Assembly: GCF_003443735.1 (NCBI RefSeq)
Contig: NZ_CP031969.1
Location: forward strand, 2,852,001 to 2,916,000
Reading direction: 5' to 3'
DNA from: Streptomyces sp. CC0208
Lineage (GTDB): Bacteria > Actinomycetota > Actinomycetes > Streptomycetales > Streptomycetaceae
Length of the DNA: 64,000 nt
The position numbers and the translations under genes were made by a program. This document shows, in pieces, positions 54,976 through 63,604 of this stretch. Position 1 is the first letter of the stretch; each line of letters begins with the position of its first letter. Below the pieces are notes generated by a model. The model made no database searches and was not told where the DNA came from. It saw nothing but the letters and a program-made list of their open reading frames with translations.

Positions 54976-56456
54976 CGACACGAGGCCCCGGCATGACCCG
55001 CTACATCCGGCACGCCGCCTGCTTCTGCGCCCTGCTGCTCGTGGCGCTGCTCGTCAACGCCATCCGCGTCCAGGTCTTCCAGGCCCGCGCCCATGACACG
55101 AACCCGGCCAACCGCCGCGAGAACATCGCCCGTTACGGCCGTGAGCGCGGTGACATCCTGGTCGACGGGCGGCCGGTCACCGGGTCCCGGGACACCGGGG
55201 AGCAGCTGCGCTACGAACGGACGTACCGGGACGGACCGTTGTACGCGCCGGTCACCGGCTTCGCCTCGCAGGAGTACGGCACGACCCTCCTGGAGCACAC
55301 CGAGGACCCGGTCCTGTCCGGCTCGGACCCGATGCTGACGCCGTTCCCGCTGTGGAACGACTTCACGAGGAGACGCAACCCGGGCGGAGACGTCGTCACT
55401 ACGCTCAACGGGGCCGCGCAGCAGGCGGCCTTCCGCGGGCTCGCCGGGCGCAAGGGCGCGGTGGCGGCCCTGGAACCGGCGACGGGACGCGTCCTCGCGC
55501 TGGTGTCCTCGCCGTCGTACGACCCCGGGGTGCTGTCGGGCAACAGCCCCGGGGTGGGCCGCTCCTGGGCGTGGCTCAACGCCAACCCGGACAAGCCGAT
55601 GCTCAACCGGGCGGTACGGCAGACCTATCCGCCCGGTTCGACGTTCAAGGTGGTCACCGCGGCGGCCGCGCTGGACGCGGGGGTGATCAGGGACGTGGAC
55701 GCGCCGACCGACTCGCCGGCGCCGTACACCCTGCCCGGCACCACCACCTCGCTCAGCAACGAGTCCGACGGCTGCGAGGACCTGTCCCTGCGGGAGGCCT
55801 TCCGGTGGTCGTGCAACACGGTGTTCGCGAAACTCGGGGTGGACGTGGGGGTGCGGGACATGACGGCCACCGCGCGCGCCTTCGGCTTCAACGACGACGC
55901 CCTGCGGATCCCCTTCTCGGTGGCCCGCAGCACCTTCGACCCGAGCGTCGACCGGGCGCAGCTGGCCCTGTCGTCGATCGGCCAGTACAACACCCGCGCG
56001 ACCCCGCTCCAGATGGCCATGGTCTCGGCGGCCGTCGCCGACGGCGGGCAGATCCGCACGCCCTATCTGGTGGAGCGGACCACCACGGCCGGCGGCAGCA
56101 TCGTGGACACGGCGGGCCCGCGTCCGGTGCGGCAGGCGATGACCCCGGAGACGGCCGCCGTGCTGAAGGAGCTCATGACCCAGGTGGTGACCGAGGGCAC
56201 CGGCACCAACGCGGCCATCCCGGGCGCGATCGTCGGCGGCAAGACCGGCACGGCCCAGCACGGCATCGGCAACGCCGGGATGCCGTACGCCTGGTTCGTG
56301 GCGTGGGCGCAGGGTGAGCGGGACATGCAGCCCAAGGTCGCGGTGGCCGTGGTGGTGGAGGACGCGTCGGCGGTCCGGGGGGACATCACGGGGGGCGGGG
56401 TGGCGGCGCCGATCGCGCGGGCGGTGATGAAGGCGGTGCTCAACGCCAAGGAGTGA
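54972..56456 (+). CDS. class B penicillin-binding protein (PbpA/PBP2-type)
   Basis: A 494-residue D,D-transpeptidase with one N-terminal membrane helix (HAACFCALLLVALLVNAI). The catalytic motifs are SxxK in PPGSTFKVVTA, SxN as SCNT in FRWSCNTVFAKLG, and KTG in GGKTGTAQHG. Start GTG 54972 with AAGGAG 5 bases upstream overlaps the RodA stop; ATG 54993 is an alternative. It partners the SEDS polymerase in front. It lacks a PASTA domain. Function in lateral or sporulation wall synthesis is inferred from pairing. Confidence 0.93.
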   Translation: MTTRGPGMTRYIRHAACFCALLLVALLVNAIRVQVFQARAHDTNPANRRENIARYGRERGDILVDGRPVTGSRDTGEQLRYERTYRDGPLYAPVTGFASQEYGTTLLEHTEDPVLSGSDPMLTPFPLWNDFTRRRNPGGDVVTTLNGAAQQAAFRGLAGRKGAVAALEPATGRVLALVSSPSYDPGVLSGNSPGVGRSWAWLNANPDKPMLNRAVRQTYPPGSTFKVVTAAAALDAGVIRDVDAPTDSPAPYTLPGTTTSLSNESDGCEDLSLREAFRWSCNTVFAKLGVDVGVRDMTATARAFGFNDDALRIPFSVARSTFDPSVDRAQLALSSIGQYNTRATPLQMAMVSAAVADGGQIRTPYLVERTTTAGGSIVDTAGPRPVRQAMTPETAAVLKELMTQVVTEGTGTNAAIPGAIVGGKTGTAQHGIGNAGMPYAWFVAWAQGERDMQPKVAVAVVVEDASAVRGDITGGGVAAPIARAVMKAVLNAKE

Positions 56457-56501
56457 GACAGGGGTTGAGGACCGCCGGGCAGCCGACCTACCGTTCGGTC
56501 C

Positions 56502-57011
56502 ATGACTGGAGCCACCGCGTACCAACTCGCCCAGGTGAACATCGGCCGTCTCAAAGCCCCTCTGGACTCGGCGCAGTTGAAGGACTTCGTCGACAACCTC
56601 GATCCCGTGAACGCCGACGCGGACGCCGCCGACGGTTTCGTCTGGCGGCTGGAGGGCGATGCCGGCGACGCGACGGACATCGCCGTCTTCGGCGACGAGT
56701 GGCTGATCATCAACATGTCGGTGTGGCGCGACGCCGACGCCCTGACGGCGTACATGTACCAGGGCCGGCACCGCGAGATGCTCGCTCGCCGCAGGGAGTT
56801 CTTCGAGCGGGTCCAGGAGGCGATGGTGGCCCTGTGGTGGGTCCCGGCCGGACACCGCCCCACGGTCGCCGAGGCGGAGTCCCGCCTGCTGCACCTGCGC
56901 ACCAACGGGCCTACGCCGTACGCGTTCACGTTGCGGACGCCGTTCCCGGCGCAGGGCGCGGAGCCGGTCACGGCCCTCGAACTCCCCGACGACCTGGGCT
57001 GCTCGGTCTAG
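56502..57011 (+). CDS. DUF3291 protein
   Basis: A 169-residue soluble protein of the DUF3291 family, a dimeric ferredoxin-like fold related to antibiotic-biosynthesis monooxygenase-type proteins. YQLAQVNIGRLKAPLDS, INMSVWRDADALTAYMYQ and ALWWVPAGHRPTVAEAESR are the visible family segments. Enzyme activity has not been shown as far as I know. Its stop overlaps the convergent membrane gene by 4 bases. Confidence 0.85.
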   Translation: MTGATAYQLAQVNIGRLKAPLDSAQLKDFVDNLDPVNADADAADGFVWRLEGDAGDATDIAVFGDEWLIINMSVWRDADALTAYMYQGRHREMLARRREFFERVQEAMVALWWVPAGHRPTVAEAESRLLHLRTNGPTPYAFTLRTPFPAQGAEPVTALELPDDLGCSV

Positions 57012-57820
57012 ATCGGCTTCCGCATCTCCGAGCGGATCCGGAGGGTGGTCGCGGCCAGCTTGTCGAGGTCCACGTCCGAGGGGTCGTCCGTGGTCGCGGT
57101 GTTCGTCACCTCGAACACCGATCCCGACGTGTTGGCGTCGACCCAGCCACAGAGCGGGAGCGTCACCTTCACACCGCTGTCCGTCCGGGTGCTGACCTCG
57201 CAGGTGATCGTGATGCCGCCGGAGCCGGCCGGGTGGAAGTCCTTCGGGGCCACGACGACTTCCGCGCCTTCTCCGTCCCCGCCACCCTTCATCATGTCGT
57301 TCCGGCTCCACTCGGGGTCCTTGAACCGGCCGTACAGACCCATCACCACCAGGTCGCCCTTCGCCTCGTCACCGCCGGGGCTGTAATGCCCGTACGCGAC
57401 ACCCGCAAGTTTCACGTCCCAGCCACCGGCGGCCTGTTCCTTGAGCTTTCGACCCTCGGAATCAGAGACGTCCCGAGTGAGTTCGTAGCGGTTGTCCACC
57501 AGGGTCTTGGGGAGGGAGAGCCGGTACTTGGCCTCCGGGAAGCCGACGTCGGCCAGCTTCGAGCCGTACACGGCGAACCCCACCACGCTCACGGCGACGA
57601 ATCCACCGAGAATGCCGAACACGAGTCCGAGCCGCCGCTTCGGTGGGGGCGGCGGGGCCATCGGGGGCACGCCCCAGCCGTAGCCGACGGGCTGCGGCTG
57701 CGGCTGTCCGTACGGGCCGGCGGCGTAGGGGCCCTGAGGGGGCTGCTGGCCGTAAGGGTTCTGGGGGGCGTAGGGAGGTGGCGCCCCGTAGGGAGACTGG
57801 GGCGGCATAGGCGTGGACAC
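57008..57820 (-). CDS. membrane-anchored protein with a Pro/Gly-rich N-terminus
   Basis: A 270-residue protein. The first 60 residues are Pro, Gly, Gln and Tyr-rich (PYGQQPPQGPYAAGPYGQPQ) and cytoplasmic. One helix follows (LGLVFGILGGFVAVSVVGFAVY), then a 185-residue external domain with AKYRLSLPKTLVDNRYEL and two Cys in ITITCEVSTR and LPLCGWVD that may form a disulphide. Starts at GTG 57820. This domain type is frequent in Streptomyces, but its function is unknown. Confidence 0.8.
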   Translation of the reverse strand: MSTPMPPQSPYGAPPPYAPQNPYGQQPPQGPYAAGPYGQPQPQPVGYGWGVPPMAPPPPPKRRLGLVFGILGGFVAVSVVGFAVYGSKLADVGFPEAKYRLSLPKTLVDNRYELTRDVSDSEGRKLKEQAAGGWDVKLAGVAYGHYSPGGDEAKGDLVVMGLYGRFKDPEWSRNDMMKGGGDGEGAEVVVAPKDFHPAGSGGITITCEVSTRTDSGVKVTLPLCGWVDANTSGSVFEVTNTATTDDPSDVDLDKLAATTLRIRSEMRKPI

Positions 57821-58135
57821 GTCAGCACATTACTGCACGCAGGTGATCCGTCACGCCTCGGCGGCGCCCGCCCGAACGGCCTCCTCCACCTCCGCGACCC
57901 GCGCCATCTCTGACCTCGACTCCGGCCTCGAGGACCTGCATGCCGAGGTAGGGCACGGACTCCACGATCCGCGCGGCGCACACCATCGCCTCTCGGTGAA
58001 CTTCCTCCAGCACTTGGCGCCGTGGACGGAGATGGACTCGTCGGGGGTGCGCAGGCAGCCCCTTTGTAGACGCCGCATCAACAGGTCGCGCGCAGGGGAT
58101 TGACGGTCTTGCTGACAAGCAGTCTCATAAGAGCC
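57821..58135. other. intergenic region with a possible broken minus-strand ORF
   Basis: The 315-bp spacer has no intact gene. On the minus strand two frames each look protein-like in turn: 58077 to about 58010 (CLRTPDESISVHGAKC) and about 58020 to 57900 (VLEEVHREAMVCAARIVESV), and the first frame again at 57905-57854 (VAEVEEAVRAGAAEA). They could be one frameshifted relic. The right end must hold the AurF-like gene promoter (TTGACG at 58100). Confidence 0.35.
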
Positions 58136-59074
58136 ATGACGAGTCTGACAGATGTCGACGCGCTCGAAGGGCTGCGTGACGCCCTCGGCCTGCTCAAGGA
58201 CCGGGAGCAGGTCGCCGAGCGGCTGCTCGACTCCTCCGCGAAGCACTCCTTGGATCCGGACGAGGAACTGGACTGGGACGCGCCCTTCGAGGAGGGCCTG
58301 TGGTTCTGGCCGCCGGAACTGGTCTCGCTGTACGACACCCCGATGTGGCGGCGGATGAGCGAGGAGCAGCGGATCCTGCTCTCCCGGCACGAGGCCGCGG
58401 CGCTGGCCTCGCTGGGGATCTGGTTCGAGATCATCCTCATGCAGCTGCTGTGCCGTCACATCTACGACAAGGCGGCCACGAGCGCGCACGTGCGGTACGC
58501 GCTCACCGAGATCGAGGACGAGTGCCGGCACTCGAAGATGTTCGCGCGGCTGATCACCCGGGGCGACACGCCCTGGTATCCGGTGAGCCGGGCCCACCAG
58601 CAGCTCGGACGGCTGTTCAAGACGATCTCCACGACCCCGGGGTCCTTCACGGCGACGCTGCTCGGTGAGGAGATCCTCGACTGGATGCAGCGGCTGACCT
58701 TCCCGGACGAGCGGGTGCAGCCGTTGATCCGGGGGGTCACGCGGATCCACGTGGTGGAGGAGGCACGGCATGTCCGCTACGCCCGCGAGGAGCTGCGGCG
58801 GCAAATGGTCTCCGCTCCGCGGTGGTCGCAGGAGTTCACCCGGGTCACGTCCGGGGAGTTCGCGCGGGTCTTCTCCGTGGCGTTCGTGAACCCGGAGGTG
58901 TACACGAATGTCGGCCTGGACCAGCGGGCCGCTCTCGCGCAGGTGCAGGCCAGTGGGCACCGGAGGGAGGTCATGCAGACCGGCGCGAAGAGGTTGACCG
59001 ATTTCTTGGACGACATCGGGGTGCTGCGGGGTGTCGGGCGGAGGCTGTGGAAATCCTCGGGGCTGCTGGCTTGA
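58136..59074 (+). CDS. AurF-like diiron oxygenase-family protein
   Basis: A 312-residue helical protein resembling AurF, the p-aminobenzoate N-oxygenase, and related ferritin-like diiron proteins. The metal-ligand motifs are ALTEIEDECRHSKMF (E...ExxH) and IHVVEEARHVRYAREEL (ExxxH/EExxH). The start is ATG 58136; the frame is open to 58100 without a good site. No biosynthetic gene cluster surrounds it; a TetR regulator follows 141 bp later. The oxidised substrate is unknown; N-oxygenation is only a family precedent. Confidence 0.85.
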   Translation: MTSLTDVDALEGLRDALGLLKDREQVAERLLDSSAKHSLDPDEELDWDAPFEEGLWFWPPELVSLYDTPMWRRMSEEQRILLSRHEAAALASLGIWFEIILMQLLCRHIYDKAATSAHVRYALTEIEDECRHSKMFARLITRGDTPWYPVSRAHQQLGRLFKTISTTPGSFTATLLGEEILDWMQRLTFPDERVQPLIRGVTRIHVVEEARHVRYAREELRRQMVSAPRWSQEFTRVTSGEFARVFSVAFVNPEVYTNVGLDQRAALAQVQASGHRREVMQTGAKRLTDFLDDIGVLRGVGRRLWKSSGLLA

Positions 59075-59080
59075 TAGTCG

Positions 59081-59178
59081 GCTGCGGGCCGGTGGGGGGC
59101 TGGTCGCGCAGTTCCCCGCGCCCCTGAACGAACTCAGCTGGACCTGCTCAAGGGGCGCGGGGAACTGCGCGACCAGCC
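59081..59178. repeat. perfect 28-bp inverted repeat within a dispersed element
   Basis: The arm at 59098-59125 (GGCTGGTCGCGCAGTTCCCC and eight more bases) is exactly complemented at 59151-59178, with a 25-base loop. It follows the AurF-like stop and precedes the TetR gene, so it could end transcription. Sequence 59081-59124 repeats at 49114-49156. Confidence 0.92.
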
Positions 59179-59215
59179 ACAACGGACTCGCGGACGGCCG
59201 ACTACCCTTCGAGGC

Positions 59216-59863
59216 ATGACCCCATCCGCGCCCGCCTACCGCAGACTCGGCGTCGAGGAGCGACGCAGTCAGCTTCTCGAGGCCGCTCTCGGCCTCTTCG
59301 CGCACCGCGCCCCCGAGGACGTGTCCCTCGACGACGTGGCGGAAGCGGCCGGAGTCTCCCGTCCCCTCGTCTACCGGTACTTCCCCGGCGGCAAGCAGCA
59401 GCTCTACGAGGCCGCGCTCCGGTCCGCCGCCGACGAACTGGAGCAGTGCTTCGACGAACCCCGGGACGGCCCCCTCCTCATCCGCCTCTCCCGCGCCCTC
59501 GACCGCTACCTCGCCTTCGTCGACGAGCACGACGCCGGCTTCAGCGCCCTGCTCCAGGGCGGCAGTGTCGTCGAGACGTCCCGGACCACCGCCATCGTCG
59601 ACGGCGTACGCCGGGCCGCCGCCGAGCACATCCTGCGCCACCTCGGCGTCACCGAGCCCGGCCTGCGGCTGCGCATGACCGTACGGATGTGGATCACCGC
59701 GGTGGAGGCGGCCTCCCTGATCTGGCTCGACGAGAGCAAGCAGCCCCCGGTCGGGGAACTGCGCGACTGGCTGGTCGAGCAGTTCGTCGCCGTGCTCTCC
59801 GTGACCGCGAACCGCGATCCGCAGACCGCCGCGCTGGTCACGGCGCTTGCGGCGGATGGCTGA
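59216..59863 (+). CDS. TetR-family regulator
   Basis: A 215-residue TetR-type regulator. The helix-turn-helix reads RRSQLLEAALGLFAHRAP, then DVAEAAGVSRPLVYRYFPGG. The ligand domain is helical, with a conserved-looking IWLDESKQPPVGELRDWLVE C-terminus. It lies behind the AurF-like gene in the same direction and may control that gene (inference). Its last codons overlap the next small gene. Confidence 0.92.
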   Translation: MTPSAPAYRRLGVEERRSQLLEAALGLFAHRAPEDVSLDDVAEAAGVSRPLVYRYFPGGKQQLYEAALRSAADELEQCFDEPRDGPLLIRLSRALDRYLAFVDEHDAGFSALLQGGSVVETSRTTAIVDGVRRAAAEHILRHLGVTEPGLRLRMTVRMWITAVEAASLIWLDESKQPPVGELRDWLVEQFVAVLSVTANRDPQTAALVTALAADG

Positions 59864-60167
59864 GACTGGTGCCGTGAAGAGCGAAGACACCCCCTTCGAG
59901 GGCGGTCCCATGGACGGCCGGGTGCTGCCCGTGCTGCTGGGACCGACCGGTCATCCGCCGAAGACGTACCGCATCCCCGTCCCCGACACGGCCGGCGGCC
60001 CGGCCACCGTGCTGGTCTACCGCCGGGAGCCCAGGGGGCACACCAGGCTGGGGATCCAGAAGGGGTGGAAGTACACGTACGACCCCGAGGGCAAGGCGAG
60101 CGACCGGCTGAAGTGGCCGTGGTCCAAGCCCGACAAGCCCGACAAGCCGGCTGACACCGACGGGTGA
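59856..60167 (+). CDS. small protein of unknown function
   Basis: A 103-residue protein, not recognised. It begins MAETGAVKSEDTPFEGG, with GGPMDGRVLPVLLGPTGHPP and TVLVYRREPRGHTRLGIQ, and ends in a basic Lys/Asp/Pro stretch (KPDKPDKPADTDG). There is no signal or membrane helix. ATG 59856 overlaps the TetR stop by 8 bases, implying cotranslation; GTG 59874 is another possible start. It resembles conserved Streptomyces hypotheticals. Confidence 0.7.
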   Translation: MAETGAVKSEDTPFEGGPMDGRVLPVLLGPTGHPPKTYRIPVPDTAGGPATVLVYRREPRGHTRLGIQKGWKYTYDPEGKASDRLKWPWSKPDKPDKPADTDG

Positions 60168-60270
60168 CGAGGTTGCTCCGAACCGCCCACACCCGGCGCG
60201 CGAAGTCGCCGACGCCGCCTGATGCTCACCGTGCGGAACAGAGGGGCTGCTCCGCACCGGAGGTGATGAC

Positions 60271-61365
60271 GTGTCAGGAAGGCTTCTGCGTCTGGTGTGT
60301 ACGGCGGCGGTGGCGGCCGGTGCCGTCCTCGCACCGCTGCCCGCGGCGGCCGCACCCGAGCCGGAGCCGCGGGAGCGTTCCGTCGCCGATCTGCTGACGG
60401 ACCTTCAGCGGCTGTACCGGCAGGCCGAGCAGGCCACCGAGACCTACAACGCCACCGCGGAGAAGCTGAAGCAGAAGCGCGCCGAGGTGAGCCGCCTGGA
60501 CGCCGCGCTCTCCAAGGCCCGGCTCTCGCTGCACGACAGCCGGGGTGCCGCGGGGCGGCTGGCCCGCCAGCAGTACCAGAGCAGCACCGACATCTCGCCG
60601 TACGTCCGCCTCCTGCTCGCCCGCGACCCCCAGCACGCTCTGGAACAGGGCCATGTCATCGGCCAGTTGGCGCAGGACCGGGCCGAGACCGTGGGCCGCC
60701 TGACCGGCACCGAGCACCGCGCCGACGACCTGGCCCGCCGGGCGCGCAAGGCGCTCGACGACCAGCTCACGCTCGCCGCCCGGCAGAAGAGGGACCGGGA
60801 CGCCGTACGGAAGAAGCTGGCAGGCGTGGAGGAACTTCTCACCTCCCTCACCGCCGAACAGCTCACCAAGCTGGCCGAGTTCGAGGAGAAGGGGGTCGAG
60901 AAGGCCCAGCGGGAGCTGACGACGTCGGGCGCCCTGGGCGAGGGTGAGCGCAAGCCGTCGAAGGAGGGCGAGGCGGCCCTGCGGTACGCGCGACGGCAGC
61001 TGGGGAAGCCGTACGAGTGGGGCGCGGAGGGCCCGAGGACGTACGACTGCTCAGGCCTGACGTCCGAGGCCTGGAGCCATGCCGGCACCCCGATCCCGAG
61101 GACCAGCCAGGAACAGTGGGCGCGGCTGCCGAGGGTCCCGCTGACGGGCCTGCGCCCGGGTGACCTGGTGATCTACTTCCCGGAGGCCACTCACGTGGCG
61201 ATGTACGTCGGGAACGGCGAGGTCATCGAGGCCCCGAGAACGGGCGAGAAGGTCAAGGTGTCCCCGATCGCGTCCCACCCGCTCCTCGGAGCCGTACGTC
61301 CGGACGACGACGGTCAGGCCCCGGCCACCGAAGCCACGTACGCGTCCGCCTTCTCCGGGTCGTAG
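60271..61365 (+). CDS. secreted NlpC/P60 peptidoglycan hydrolase
   Basis: A 364-residue exported D,L-endopeptidase-type enzyme. A signal peptide (about 27 residues) is followed by coiled coil (about 40-215, rich in Ala, Glu, Lys, Arg), and an NlpC/P60 domain (about 240-345). Catalytic Cys260 lies in TYDCSGLTSEAWSHAG and His308 in EATHVAMYVGNGEVIEA. Start GTG 60271 has a full GGAGGTGAT ribosome site. Its last 52 bases overlap the convergent monooxygenase gene. It probably cleaves wall stem peptides. Confidence 0.93.
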   Translation: MSGRLLRLVCTAAVAAGAVLAPLPAAAAPEPEPRERSVADLLTDLQRLYRQAEQATETYNATAEKLKQKRAEVSRLDAALSKARLSLHDSRGAAGRLARQQYQSSTDISPYVRLLLARDPQHALEQGHVIGQLAQDRAETVGRLTGTEHRADDLARRARKALDDQLTLAARQKRDRDAVRKKLAGVEELLTSLTAEQLTKLAEFEEKGVEKAQRELTTSGALGEGERKPSKEGEAALRYARRQLGKPYEWGAEGPRTYDCSGLTSEAWSHAGTPIPRTSQEQWARLPRVPLTGLRPGDLVIYFPEATHVAMYVGNGEVIEAPRTGEKVKVSPIASHPLLGAVRPDDDGQAPATEATYASAFSGS

Positions 61366-62567
61366 AAGTAGTTCTCGAAGTCGGCCGGGTCGTCGAAGCC
61401 GTTGGCGAAGCGATCCGCCACCGGCTGCAGCTGTCCGGCCGCCCCGATCAGGTTCAGGATGTGCTCCGGCGGCGGGGCGAGCATCGCGTTCGTCCACTTG
61501 GTGACGTGCTGGGCGGTGGCCCAGTACCGCTCGAACGTGGCCCGCATCCACTCCTCGTCGAACTCCTTCTCGCCCTGGTCGAGGATCGACGCGAGATAGG
61601 AGGCCGCGCACTTGGACGCGGAGTTGGAGCCCTGCCCGGTGATCGGGTCGTTGGCGACGACGACGTCGGCCACGCCCAGGACCAGTCCCCCACCGGGCAG
61701 GCGGCCTATGGGGTTGCGCACGGTGGGCGCGTAGCGGCCGGCCAGAGTGGCGCCGGCGTCCGTGAGTTCGACGTTGGTCGCGCGCGCGTACTCCCAGGGC
61801 AGGAACTTCTCCATGAGTTCCAGGGTCAGGGAGAGGTGTTCCGCCGGGTCCTTCACGCCGTTGAAGACGTCGAGGGGGCCGCCGGGTATGCCCTCCCAGA
61901 ACAGGATGTCGGCGCGCCCGGAGGTGGTGAGCGTCGGCATGACGAACAGTTCGCCGACGCCTGGGACGAGGTTGCAGCGGACGGCCTCGGTGTCCGGGTG
62001 CTCGGGGCGCGGGCCCAGGCCGTGGACGTAGGAGACGGCGAGGGCGCGCTGCGGCTCGCGGTACGGGGAGCGCTCCGGGTCGCGGGCGAACATCGACACC
62101 AGCTCGCCCTTGCCCGCCGAGACCAGGACGAGGTCGTACGTGCGGGAGAAGTAGTCGAGGTCGCCGACCGCCGCGCCGTGGATGACGAGCTGGCCCCCGC
62201 GCTGCGCGAACGTCTCCATCCAGCCGGCCATCTTCACGCGCTGGTCGACCGACTGCGCGTACCCGTCGAGTGTGCCCAGCCAGTCGATCGCGCGCTGCGA
62301 GGGCCCCGGGTCGAACGAGCCGGGGGCCGCCACCGAGACGCCGAGCCCTTCGATCTTCGGGGCCTGGGACTCCCAGAAGTTCAGCTGGAGATCGCGCTCG
62401 TGCTGGAGTGCCGTGTGGAACATGCACTGCGTCGACATGACCCGGCCGGAGCGGATCTCGTCCGCCGTCCGGTTGGACATCAGGGTGACCTCGTACCCGT
62501 GCGACTGGAGGCCGAGGGCGAGCTGGAGGCCGGACTGGCCGGCTCCGACGACGAGTATCTTCCGCAT
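61314..62567 (-). CDS. StyA-like flavin-dependent monooxygenase
   Basis: A 417-residue FAD-binding monooxygenase related to the styrene/indole epoxidase StyA. The dinucleotide motif is ILVVGAGQSGLQLALGLQ. Further segments are STQCMFHTALQHERDLQLNFW, LVLVSAGKGELVSMF and VVANDPITGQGSNSASKCAA, the last being the conserved FAD-binding GD-like region of the group. StyA needs a flavin reductase (StyB); none is adjacent. It lies 25 bp behind cvnD on the same strand, as an apparent end gene of the conservon operon. Substrate unknown. Confidence 0.88.
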   Translation of the reverse strand: MRKILVVGAGQSGLQLALGLQSHGYEVTLMSNRTADEIRSGRVMSTQCMFHTALQHERDLQLNFWESQAPKIEGLGVSVAAPGSFDPGPSQRAIDWLGTLDGYAQSVDQRVKMAGWMETFAQRGGQLVIHGAAVGDLDYFSRTYDLVLVSAGKGELVSMFARDPERSPYREPQRALAVSYVHGLGPRPEHPDTEAVRCNLVPGVGELFVMPTLTTSGRADILFWEGIPGGPLDVFNGVKDPAEHLSLTLELMEKFLPWEYARATNVELTDAGATLAGRYAPTVRNPIGRLPGGGLVLGVADVVVANDPITGQGSNSASKCAASYLASILDQGEKEFDEEWMRATFERYWATAQHVTKWTNAMLAPPPEHILNLIGAAGQLQPVADRFANGFDDPADFENYFYDPEKADAYVASVAGA

Positions 62568-62592
62568 GCGGGTGCTGGCTCCTAAAGGTGGA

Positions 62593-63219
62593 CTACTCGG
62601 GGGTCTCGTCCAGCGCGTGGCCGACGAGGGACAGCAGGGTCTCGATGACCGAGATCTTCCGCCGCGCGTCCATGATCATGACAGGTATGCGCCGGGGGAC
62701 GCTGAGTGCCTCCCGCACGTCCTCCGGTTCGAACAGCTCGCTGCCGTCGAAGTGGTTGACCGCGACGACGTACGGCAGTCCGCAGCTCTCGAAGTAGTCG
62801 AGGGCGGGAAAGGAGTCCTTGAGGCGGCGGGTGTCGGCCAGGACGACGGCGCCGATCGCGCCCCGCACCAGGTCGTCCCACATGAACCAGAACCGCTCCT
62901 GGCCCGGCGTGCCGAACAGGTACAGGACCAGGTCGTCGTCGAGCGTGATGCGGCCGTAGTCCATGGCCACGGTGGTGGTGACCTTCTCCGGGGTGCCGGT
63001 GAGGTCGTCGACCTGCTCGCTGGCCTCGGTCATCAGCGCCTCCGTCTGGAGGGGCTCGATCTCCGAGACGGTGCCGACGAGGGTGGTCTTGCCGACGCCG
63101 AAGCCGCCGGCCACCACTATCTTCGTGGCGATGGGGGCCCGGGTACGGTCCGTCTGCCAGGACTTGAGGTTGTCGTCGGTGTCCTCGAACGCGAGGTCCC
63201 TAAAGGCGACGGAGTCCAC
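62593..63219 (-). CDS. conservon GTPase (CvnD-type)
   Basis: A 208-residue Ras/MglA-like small GTPase of actinobacterial conservons. P-loop VAGGFGVGKTTLVGTV, switch-II region YLFGTPGQERFWFMW (G-x-P-G-Q), and VVAVNHFDGSELFEPE in the NKxD position (NHFD). CvnD acts with CvnA-C in a membrane-linked complex that resembles eukaryotic G-protein signalling. It starts at GTG 63219 and overlaps cvnC by 20 bases. High confidence in family. Confidence 0.93.
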   Translation of the reverse strand: MDSVAFRDLAFEDTDDNLKSWQTDRTRAPIATKIVVAGGFGVGKTTLVGTVSEIEPLQTEALMTEASEQVDDLTGTPEKVTTTVAMDYGRITLDDDLVLYLFGTPGQERFWFMWDDLVRGAIGAVVLADTRRLKDSFPALDYFESCGLPYVVAVNHFDGSELFEPEDVREALSVPRRIPVMIMDARRKISVIETLLSLVGHALDETPE

Positions 63220-63604
63220 TCAGCACCCTTTCCAGCAGAGCGCGGTCGGGACGGCCCGTACCGTGACCGGTCCCGGTGCCGTACACACGGATCTTTCCCT
63301 GGTCCGCCAGGTCGCTGAGGAGCACCCGGACCACGCCGAGCGGCATCTTCAGCAGCGCGGCGATCTCGGCCACCGTGCGCATCCGGCGGCACAGTTCGAC
63401 GATGGCCCGCAGCTCCGGCATGACCGACCTCAGCGAGCCGTTGGTGAGCTGCTTGCGCTCCTCGGGTGCCTCCAGGGCCGCCACGAAGGTCTCCACCAGG
63501 AGGACGTGGCCGAAGCGGGTGCGGCCGCCGGTGAGCGAGTACGGCCGTACCCGGGCGGCCTTGCGGTCGCCGCCGCGGACCGGGAGCTCGGGCCTGTTCG
63601 TCAT
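63200..63604 (-). CDS. conservon DUF742 protein (CvnC-type)
   Basis: A 134-residue protein with the DUF742 fold, probably a winged helix (RPYSLTGGRTRFGHVLLVE, then MRTVAEIAALLKMPLGVVRV, LSDLADQGKIRVYG). It lies between cvnB (4-base overlap) and cvnD (20-base overlap). CvnC is a conserved part of conservons and is thought to connect the roadblock protein and the GTPase. Confidence 0.92.
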   Translation of the reverse strand: MTNRPELPVRGGDRKAARVRPYSLTGGRTRFGHVLLVETFVAALEAPEERKQLTNGSLRSVMPELRAIVELCRRMRTVAEIAALLKMPLGVVRVLLSDLADQGKIRVYGTGTGHGTGRPDRALLERVLSGLRRL

